Assembly (NCBI GenBank): GCA_900548455.1
Contig: URKQ01000015.1
Coordinates: 16,428 to 80,427, forward strand
Direction of reading: 5' to 3'
Source: an uncultured Clostridium sp.
Lineage (GTDB): Bacteria > Bacillota > Clostridia > Clostridiales > Clostridiaceae
Length of the DNA: 64,000 bases
The translations under genes and the position numbers were made by a program. The notes beneath the pieces were generated by a model. It made no database searches. It saw only the letters and a program-made list of their open reading frames with translations, and had not been told where the DNA came from. Positions 58,696 to 64,000 of the stretch are shown piece after piece (position 1 is the stretch's first letter; each line of letters begins with the position of its first letter).

Positions 58696-59472
58696 TTATA
58701 AATAATCTAATGCTTCTACATAATTTAAATCTGAAGAATCCTTGATAAAATCTCTTAAAAGCTTTAAGTGTCCTGCACCATATAACACCAATATACGGTC
58801 TTCCTCTTTAGCAATATTTTTTAAGTTAGCAAAAATATGTAGATTTCTTTTATACCACGAAGCTACAAAGTCAACACCTACAGAATCTTCACCAAATCCA
58901 ATCTCATTAAAAGCTAAAAATGAAGTTGAATGTTGAAGTTCATTAATTTCTTTATCATTTAAAAATTTATATATTTTTTCTATACTATTTTCCTCAGTAA
59001 AGTTATTGTAGTATGCATCGGCAAATTTCATAAATGATTTTTCTAATTTTTTATATATCATCTCATCTTTTTTTGCTTCTTCAAAAACCAAGGGCTGAGT
59101 CCACCCATCATAATAATCAATACAATGTATATAATTTATTTTATTGTACTTAGCTAAATCAAAGGCAAATTTTATACGCTCGTCTATATATTTAGTAATA
59201 TCATAATCTGCTCCTTTTATAGTAAATTCACTTAATTTTTTATTTATATCTAATTCAGTATTTTCCAAAAACTCCTGAAAAAATTTATTATATATTTTTT
59301 CTTCACTTGGCCTTAATTCTACACATAACTTATTAGGTTTAAACTCTGATATTTTCCTTATAATTTCTGATAATTCCTTTTGTCTGTTTTCATTTTGAAC
59401 TTTAATAATATCAACGCCTTCTTTTATTGCAAAGTGAAATGTGCCTAAAATCATAATATTAGCCTTATTCAT
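58696..59472 (-). CDS. DUF5694/TraB-Tiki-like putative hydrolase
   Basis: Protein of 258 residues with marks of the TraB/Tiki/EreA-like superfamily: IMILGTFHFAIKEGVD at the start (His), LCVELRPSEEKIYNKF (Glu-x-Arg), and ILVLYGAGHLKLLRDFI near the end (GAGH). Tiki proteins are metalloproteases; EreA opens erythromycin. The cytoplasmic clostridial form is of unknown reaction. The HxH/ERP/GxGH set needed for metal is present. Confidence 0.78.
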   Translation of the reverse strand: MNKANIMILGTFHFAIKEGVDIIKVQNENRQKELSEIIRKISEFKPNKLCVELRPSEEKIYNKFFQEFLENTELDINKKLSEFTIKGADYDITKYIDERIKFAFDLAKYNKINYIHCIDYYDGWTQPLVFEEAKKDEMIYKKLEKSFMKFADAYYNNFTEENSIEKIYKFLNDKEINELQHSTSFLAFNEIGFGEDSVGVDFVASWYKRNLHIFANLKNIAKEEDRILVLYGAGHLKLLRDFIKDSSDLNYVEALDYL

Positions 59473-59617
59473 AACTTACACTCCCATACCATTATTAAAT
59501 TTACCATCATCCAATTCAATTTCAATATTATTAGAAATCCCATTAGGGATTTCCACATTAACTCTTTACTAAAATCACATTCTACTTATAGGGCTACTTT
59601 GAATTTATCTCTTACAC

Positions 59618-60112
59618 CTATATTATTGATATAATATAAACTATTCCCCCTGATAATAATGCAACAACAGAACCAATTACTGTTCCTATAATAGCACCTC
59701 TTATATGATGCCAGGGATTTTTATATTCTTTATCCATATCTTCAGTTCCAGGTATCCTTGTTTTCTTGCTATGACAAAAAATTATAATATCTAATACCAC
59801 CATATCATAAATGTTTACCACAAAAACTAGCATGAACACATGAAAATATGCATTTGCAAAGTTTCTTGCCCCAGAGTAATATGCCACTCCAGCAAGTACA
59901 ATTGCAAAAATGAGAACTGCAATTAATTTAATCGATAAATGTTTTTTTTCTTCTATTTGAATAATATCTTTATATTGTGGTAAATTCTCTACTCGCTCTC
60001 TTATTTCTTTGGGGTAAGACATAATATGCTTAATAGGATTTTTATAGAGAGAAGGTAAAATAATCAACGTAAAAACTGCACATAAAACAACACATTCTAC
60101 AAATAAAACCAT
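59618..60112 (-). CDS. Four-TM membrane protein, family unknown
   Basis: Protein of 164 residues with four hydrophobic helices (about 5-22, 63-82, 90-112, 140-163) and a charged cytoplasmic loop (SYPKEIRERVENLPQYKDII). Found in many Firmicutes by my recollection but without a known role. GGAG site. A TACCG hairpin lies upstream between it and the kinase-like gene. Confidence 0.6.
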   Translation of the reverse strand: MVLFVECVVLCAVFTLIILPSLYKNPIKHIMSYPKEIRERVENLPQYKDIIQIEEKKHLSIKLIAVLIFAIVLAGVAYYSGARNFANAYFHVFMLVFVVNIYDMVVLDIIIFCHSKKTRIPGTEDMDKEYKNPWHHIRGAIIGTVIGSVVALLSGGIVYIISII

Positions 60113-60255
60113 TCTTTGGTCTCCTTTCGAAAGTTATTATTGTATTACTATTATAAGGTAATTATACTGTATTTTACAAATTATATTTTACTTATTATAA
60201 AATTATTTTTCTTTATATCTTACTAATATATTGATGTTGAATTGCAAAATAAAAA

Positions 60256-60288
60256 ATACCGCATATACATTTCTGAATAGTACGGTAT
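60256..60288 (-). terminator. TACCG-type hairpin terminator, copy 5
   Basis: ATACCGCATATACATTTCTG and AATAGTACGGTAT; same outer stem and TCTGAATA core as the other four copies, with T run on the minus strand. It lies 22 bp beyond the kinase-like gene's stop. Confidence 0.75.
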
Positions 60289-60310
60289 CTATTTTAATTT
60301 GTTTGTAGGA

Positions 60311-60862
60311 TTATAAACAAAAGCGTTCTTTTATCATTTTTGCAACTAGTTCTGCCGAAAGATTAGAGTTGTCAATTTTAATATAATTATCAAACACTAA
60401 CTCACCATCGTTACTAACACAACGATAATTCTCGTCATCATTAATAAGCCTTTGGTTTGAATTTTCTATATCTCGCTTTGAACGCTTATGCATTAAGCGA
60501 TTTTCAGTAATGTTTCTTTGCAATCTTATTTCTTGAGATGCAACAAGTTCTACATAATAAACATCAGCACCACTTTTCTTAAAAATATTAGTTACATGCT
60601 CTACATAATCCCAATCAGATTTTTGGTCAAAGGCCCACATATATGTAAATATTAATCCATAGTTATCCGATGCTGCAAATTCTTCAAAAATAATCTCTCT
60701 CATTCTACTTATTGATTTCCCATGAAAATAACCGAATACTTCAATAACCGGTTCAATTGTCATATGATTATGAAATAAGCGTAGATCTGTAATTTTCATA
60801 AGTTCCTGTCCTACTGTCATTTTTCCTACTGCTGCATCTCCAATTAAAAATAATAGCTTCAT
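60311..60862 (-). CDS. P-loop kinase-like protein
   Basis: Protein of 183 residues with Walker A LIGDAAVGKMTVGQELMKI (note Met after Lys where Ser/Thr is normal), then FHNHMTIEPVIEVFGYFHGK, and a lid with basic residues RLMHKRSKRDIENSNQRLI. It has the build of shikimate/gluconate-type kinases or antibiotic phosphotransferases. Substrate unknown. Start at MKLLF after GGGGTG. Confidence 0.8.
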   Translation of the reverse strand: MKLLFLIGDAAVGKMTVGQELMKITDLRLFHNHMTIEPVIEVFGYFHGKSISRMREIIFEEFAASDNYGLIFTYMWAFDQKSDWDYVEHVTNIFKKSGADVYYVELVASQEIRLQRNITENRLMHKRSKRDIENSNQRLINDDENYRCVSNDGELVFDNYIKIDNSNLSAELVAKMIKERFCL

Positions 60863-60905
60863 AAAAACACCCCGATTCACTTTTTATAATTGTATTATAT
60901 ATGAA

Positions 60906-61493
60906 TTATGGTGTGAAAGTAGATTTCTCTACTACTACATAAATGTCTTTTCCAACTTTCAATTCAAAGTATTTTTTTAAAGCTAGATTACTATCCCACT
61001 TTGCTTGTGGATATGAACCATATCTATGTTTTACATCTTTCATTCGCTCTTCAATATCTAATACTCCTTCAGCTCCCCCCAATGCATCACAGAGCTGAAT
61101 AAGTCTATCATACTCGTCCATAGTAGCTACTTTTAATGCATCTTGAATCAATTTTAATTCATCTTCTGTTGTATCAAATTTTCCAATATACTCATTAGTT
61201 GTCTTATTATTGAATGAATGAGTAAGGCATATTTTGGCAACTTCATCATAGCCTAGAGACATCATATATGAATAACCATCTGATACATGGCCCATATTTC
61301 TTACACCAAACTTTCTACCTATATCATGTAATAGTCCAAGTATATATGCTTTATTTGAATCTAAATCGCTACATTCAAGTGCTATTTTTTCAGCGCAGTG
61401 TGCAACTACACGACTATGGTTACCCCAAGGTCCTGGATTGCACCCTTCTGCTTCTCTTAAAAGTTCTATTGCTTCCTCTCTTTTTGGTAACAT
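60906..61493 (-). CDS. HD-domain phosphohydrolase
   Basis: Protein of 195 residues with HD metal ligands: WGNHSRVVAHCAEKIA (His), LGLLHDIGRKFG (His-Asp) and later LCDALGG (Asp). It is a metal-dependent phosphohydrolase of the nucleotide type. PGPWGNHS at the start is characteristic of a group annotated as HD domain proteins. Substrate unknown. It lies 44 bp upstream of the kinase-like gene and may be co-transcribed. Confidence 0.87.
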   Translation of the reverse strand: MLPKREEAIELLREAEGCNPGPWGNHSRVVAHCAEKIALECSDLDSNKAYILGLLHDIGRKFGVRNMGHVSDGYSYMMSLGYDEVAKICLTHSFNNKTTNEYIGKFDTTEDELKLIQDALKVATMDEYDRLIQLCDALGGAEGVLDIEERMKDVKHRYGSYPQAKWDSNLALKKYFELKVGKDIYVVVEKSTFTP

Positions 61494-61525
61494 ATCTCTT
61501 TACTCCTTTACAAATTCATATAATT

Positions 61526-61924
61526 TTATTTACTTTCTAATGATATTAAAGAGCCATCTGTTTCTTCTGCAACTCGGTCACCTTCTACGAATTTTTCTTG
61601 TTGCATTTTTTCCTTAGTGACACTATATTGTTTCTCTACTTCATTTTTATTACTTACAGAAATCACTAAATCTGTTGAATCATCCACAGTTTTGATCTCT
61701 TTTATTATCATCATATTTTCAGAAAGACGTTTATCTTTTACTTGACCTATTACCATGCCTATACACATACCGATTGGAAGTCCAAAAGACATTCCAAGAG
61801 TCATATTATCAGGAGAAATAATTGTTCCAAATATTAAACCACCTGAAACCCCAAAACACATTCCAAGACTCATATATAACGTCATATATTTTACGACTGT
61901 GTTTTTTTTATCTTTATTGTTCAT
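61526..61924 (-). CDS. Small membrane protein with soluble tail
   Basis: Protein of 132 residues: two glycine-rich membrane helices (LYMSLGMCFGVSGGLIFGTI and MSFGLPIGMCIGMVIGQV), then a soluble tail of about 60 residues (VDDSTDLVISVSNKNEVEKQ). Start at MNNKD after GAGGTAAT; the longer frame upstream lacks a site. Family not identified. Confidence 0.65.
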   Translation of the reverse strand: MNNKDKKNTVVKYMTLYMSLGMCFGVSGGLIFGTIISPDNMTLGMSFGLPIGMCIGMVIGQVKDKRLSENMMIIKEIKTVDDSTDLVISVSNKNEVEKQYSVTKEKMQQEKFVEGDRVAEETDGSLISLESK

Positions 61925-62004
61925 AATTACCTCCAAAAATTCTGATTTATCTGTTAATCTAACGAACAACTAACTGGCATTCTTGAACCTGGTATAGCTC
62001 TCAG

Positions 62005-62712
62005 TTATATTACTTTTAGCAACTCATCTAATGATTTAATCTCCATAAATTTTTTCTTATTAATATCAGCATCTTGCCTGCGGTTTATAAAAACTGGAGT
62101 AAAACCAAAGTTTTCAGCTCCTAAAACATCAGCCTGAAAATTATCTCCAATAAAATAAACTTGTTTCTTTTCAATAGTAGCATCATACTTTTTAATGTCA
62201 TCATATACAATTTTAAATAAATCTTTATGAGGTTTTCTTATCTTGTAATCTGCACTGAAATGTGTATTAACAAAGTATTTTTCTAGGTCATATTGATTAA
62301 TTATACTTTTCATTACACTTTTTTTAAATATAGAATTACTTAGTAAGTAAACTGGAATTCCTAAAAGCTTAAGTTGCTCTAAGGTAGAAATAGTATCTTC
62401 AAACAGTTCACAACTATTTACCTCAAGAGCAAAGTTGAGCACAATTTCTTCTAGTGAGTAGTTTACTTTAAACCCATACTTATTTTTAAAATCTACAAGT
62501 TCATCTTCGAATGCAAGTTCTGAATTATCTTCTCTTCTTTTATCATAACGTTCTTTCCAATATGTACCTGCATAATTTAGGAACTCAACTTTATCAGTAC
62601 CTTCTGATAAAATATTTTTATGTAGATAACATAACCCCGAATCAAAATCAAACTTAATATCACGAACCAATGTATCAAATAGATCAAATACTATGACTTT
62701 ACTCTTTTCCAC
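62005..62712 (-). CDS. HAD-family hydrolase
   Basis: Protein of 235 residues with full HAD signature: VIVFDLFDTLVRD (nucleophile Asp; second Asp in F-D-T), VYLLSNSIFKKSV (motif II Ser), KIRKPHKDLFKIVYDDI (motif III Lys), and VYFIGDNFQADVLGAENFGF (motif IV Asp). Cap of C1 type. It likely removes phosphate from a small molecule. Confidence 0.9.
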   Translation of the reverse strand: MEKSKVIVFDLFDTLVRDIKFDFDSGLCYLHKNILSEGTDKVEFLNYAGTYWKERYDKRREDNSELAFEDELVDFKNKYGFKVNYSLEEIVLNFALEVNSCELFEDTISTLEQLKLLGIPVYLLSNSIFKKSVMKSIINQYDLEKYFVNTHFSADYKIRKPHKDLFKIVYDDIKKYDATIEKKQVYFIGDNFQADVLGAENFGFTPVFINRRQDADINKKKFMEIKSLDELLKVI

Positions 62713-62767
62713 ACAAACACCTACTTTCCATAAATAATGCTTAGAATCTATATTCCATCTTTATCAC

Positions 62768-63286
62768 CTATACATTAAAAACAAATTCATCTCTTAAAAT
62801 TCCATAAAAATATAAATCCACCCAATCTCCTTGAAGGTTTTTAGTTTGTTTTCTATGGACTCCTTCTAATTTCATTCCAAGTTTCTTCATTAACCCAACA
62901 GATTTTATATTATCAATTGCTTCAGCAAATATTTTATGTGCATTTAACTCCTTAAACCCATACTTTATAAGGATTGAACAAACCTCATAAGCATATCCCA
63001 TTCTCCAATAACAGTGATTAAAAATCCATCCAATTTCATATATATCATCTTCATCTACATTTTTAAAAAGTATATATCCTATAACTTTATTTGAATCTTT
63101 TTCTACTGCAGCAAAGGCACCATTTTTATCTATGCAAAACTCATTTAAAAATTCTTTCGTCTTTTCAAATTCATAAGGTTGTTCAACATTTAGCATAGTT
63201 TCACCGTGTCCAAAAATTTCATATAAATCATTTAAATCATCTTGATGAAAATTTCTCAAAATCATTCTTTTCGTTTCAATATACAA
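62768..63286 (-). CDS. RimJ/RimL-type acetyltransferase
   Basis: GNAT of 172 residues: TKRMILRNFHQDDLNDLYEI, IFNHCYWRMGYAYEVCSILI (loop R-M-G-Y-A), NAHKIFAEAIDNIKSVGLMK and a typical C-terminus KQTKNLQGDWVDLYFYGILR. Member of the RimJ/RimL group; target unknown. Single gene with AGGTGAT site. Confidence 0.88.
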   Translation of the reverse strand: MYIETKRMILRNFHQDDLNDLYEIFGHGETMLNVEQPYEFEKTKEFLNEFCIDKNGAFAAVEKDSNKVIGYILFKNVDEDDIYEIGWIFNHCYWRMGYAYEVCSILIKYGFKELNAHKIFAEAIDNIKSVGLMKKLGMKLEGVHRKQTKNLQGDWVDLYFYGILRDEFVFNV

Positions 63287-63413
63287 CTTTTATCACCTCA
63301 CATTTAAGACCTTATATGATAACTTCAGCTGCAGGTCCGTATTTAGCTGATTTGCTTAAATTTTATATGTTACAATTCTACATTTCCAATAATTTCATTC
63401 GTAATATTTAAAC

Positions 63414-63854
63414 TTATTGTTTCAATACATATTTTCGTACTATATTCCAATCACCATCAAACTCTTTTAATATTATGCTTGTACAACCTATTTCTAAATG
63501 TAATTCATTATCATCCCATCTATCACCTATTCCTACTATGATGTTATACTGATTTTTTAACTTTTTAGCGATTTCTAATCTTACATTTTGATTTTCTGAT
63601 AAATAGACCTCTCCATCTGGAAATCCAGTGTTATTAATCCATTTTTCGGTAATATCTCTATAACATTCAGGTCTTGCTCCAATATATATTATCTTAAATT
63701 TTTTAGATAACTCTCTTATGCAGTTAATGCTGTTTGGTGTGGGTAAATCATTAAGAATTTCATCTTCATTATAAAAATCAGCAGTCCCAAATAAATGATG
63801 GCGATGTCTTGTATCACATATAGTTCCATCAATGAATATAATAATAGCATCCAT
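63414..63854 (-). CDS. HAD-like protein lacking nucleophile Asp
   Basis: Protein of 146 residues with HAD fold marks: IIIFIDGTICDTRHRHHLFG, IIYIGARPECYRDITEKWI (motif II area) and VGIGDRWDDNELHLEIGC (motif IV). It resembles the phosphatase domain of polynucleotide kinases. In DxDGT the first, catalytic Asp is Phe here (F-I-D-G-T). So phosphatase activity is probably lost, or the start of the fold serves a binding role. Its reading frame is otherwise intact, so it is probably still expressed. Confidence 0.75.
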   Translation of the reverse strand: MDAIIIFIDGTICDTRHRHHLFGTADFYNEDEILNDLPTPNSINCIRELSKKFKIIYIGARPECYRDITEKWINNTGFPDGEVYLSENQNVRLEIAKKLKNQYNIIVGIGDRWDDNELHLEIGCTSIILKEFDGDWNIVRKYVLKQ

Positions 63855-63887
63855 ACTTTAACCTCCATACAATGATATTTATTAATC

Positions 63888-64000
63888 CTAATCAAAAACA
63901 ACTTGCCATTTATTATCTTTTATTGCGTCAAAACACATTTTTATTTGTTCGTAAACATTTTTATCCTCATCTAAAATAGGTAAATTCTCAAGAGAAAAAT
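63888..64000 (-). CDS. 3' end of a gene cut by window edge
   Basis: About 37 codons in frame to a stop, reading FSLENLPILDEDKNVYEQIK then MCFDAIKDNKWQVVFD. Only the last helix of the protein is visible. The family cannot be assigned. Confidence 0.55.
   Translation of the reverse strand, partial: FSLENLPILDEDKNVYEQIKMCFDAIKDNKWQVVFD

Noticed and set aside
7707..60288. TACCG hairpins as true integron attC sites
   Set aside because: The stems lack the RYYYAAC/GTTRRRY core sequences, there is no integrase in the window, and T runs show that they work as terminators. Kept only as an analogy.
1..64000. CRISPR array or prophage
   Set aside because: No regularly spaced repeats and no capsid, terminase, portal or lysis genes were seen.

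Overview
The window looks like chromosome of a low-GC, spore-forming, Gram-positive anaerobe, most likely Clostridium sensu stricto. The evidence is: very AT-rich by eye (GC not computed), strong GGAGG ribosome-binding sites, many lipoproteins with a lipobox, DUF1659/DUF2922 and DUF2089 proteins, a CotJC-like manganese catalase, and PadR-DUF2812, VTC-DUF4956 and CadC-type modules. I see no rRNA, tRNA, CRISPR array, intact phage, transposase or integrase.

Layout. (A) 1-2.3 kb: a partial lipoprotein gene, then divergently an OmpR-type two-component system. (B) 2.3-18.5 kb: an accessory block almost wholly on the minus strand. It carries short single-gene units (GNAT acetyltransferases, HIT proteins, ASCH, nucleoside phosphorylase, GyrI-like, DUF3795, C-N hydrolase) mixed with broken and spliced gene pieces. 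(C) 18.6-22.0 kb: a VTC-domain / DUF4956 / Cthe_2159-like beta-helix lipoprotein operon. Its promoter shares a box with the two-component promoter of region A at identical spacing. (D) 22-26.3 kb: methyltransferase and GNAT behind a possible leader peptide, another GNAT, two lipoproteins. (E) 26.5-33.1 kb: CPBP protease, CadC-like repressor, Cd/Zn P-type ATPase and separate HMA protein, a LytM-like protein lacking one metal ligand, a possible type I toxin-antitoxin-like pair, a lipoprotein, and DUF2922/DUF1659. (F) 33.2-43.1 kb: transport and drug response, with a heterodimeric ABC exporter, a BmrR-like MerR regulator divergent from a MATE pump, a methyltransferase, and an XRE-controlled module followed by an ABC exporter. 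(G) 43.3-64 kb: a second minus-strand accessory block with at least nine more GNATs, ANT(6)-like and AAC(6')-like enzymes, nitroreductase, VOC, PadR-DUF2812, Mn-catalase, serine hydrolase, ATC-hydrolase-like, HAD, HD and kinase-like genes.

The most striking theme is the accessory blocks. Single genes are separated by related punctuation: five similar hairpins with a TACCG...CGGTA stem at gene 3' ends, and a shared intergenic repeat of about 105 bp upstream of unrelated genes. Several junctions show gene fragments joined at short homologies: DUF3795 tail to GNAT, NTF2-like to HIT, and GNAT to HIT tail to FMN-binding domain. One complete ORF sits inside a duplicated copy of a small gene, bounded by 7-bp direct repeats. 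This resembles a cassette-shuffling region with no visible recombinase in the window. The functional theme is small-molecule modification, detoxification and drug resistance. All functional calls come from reading the translated sequence without database searches.
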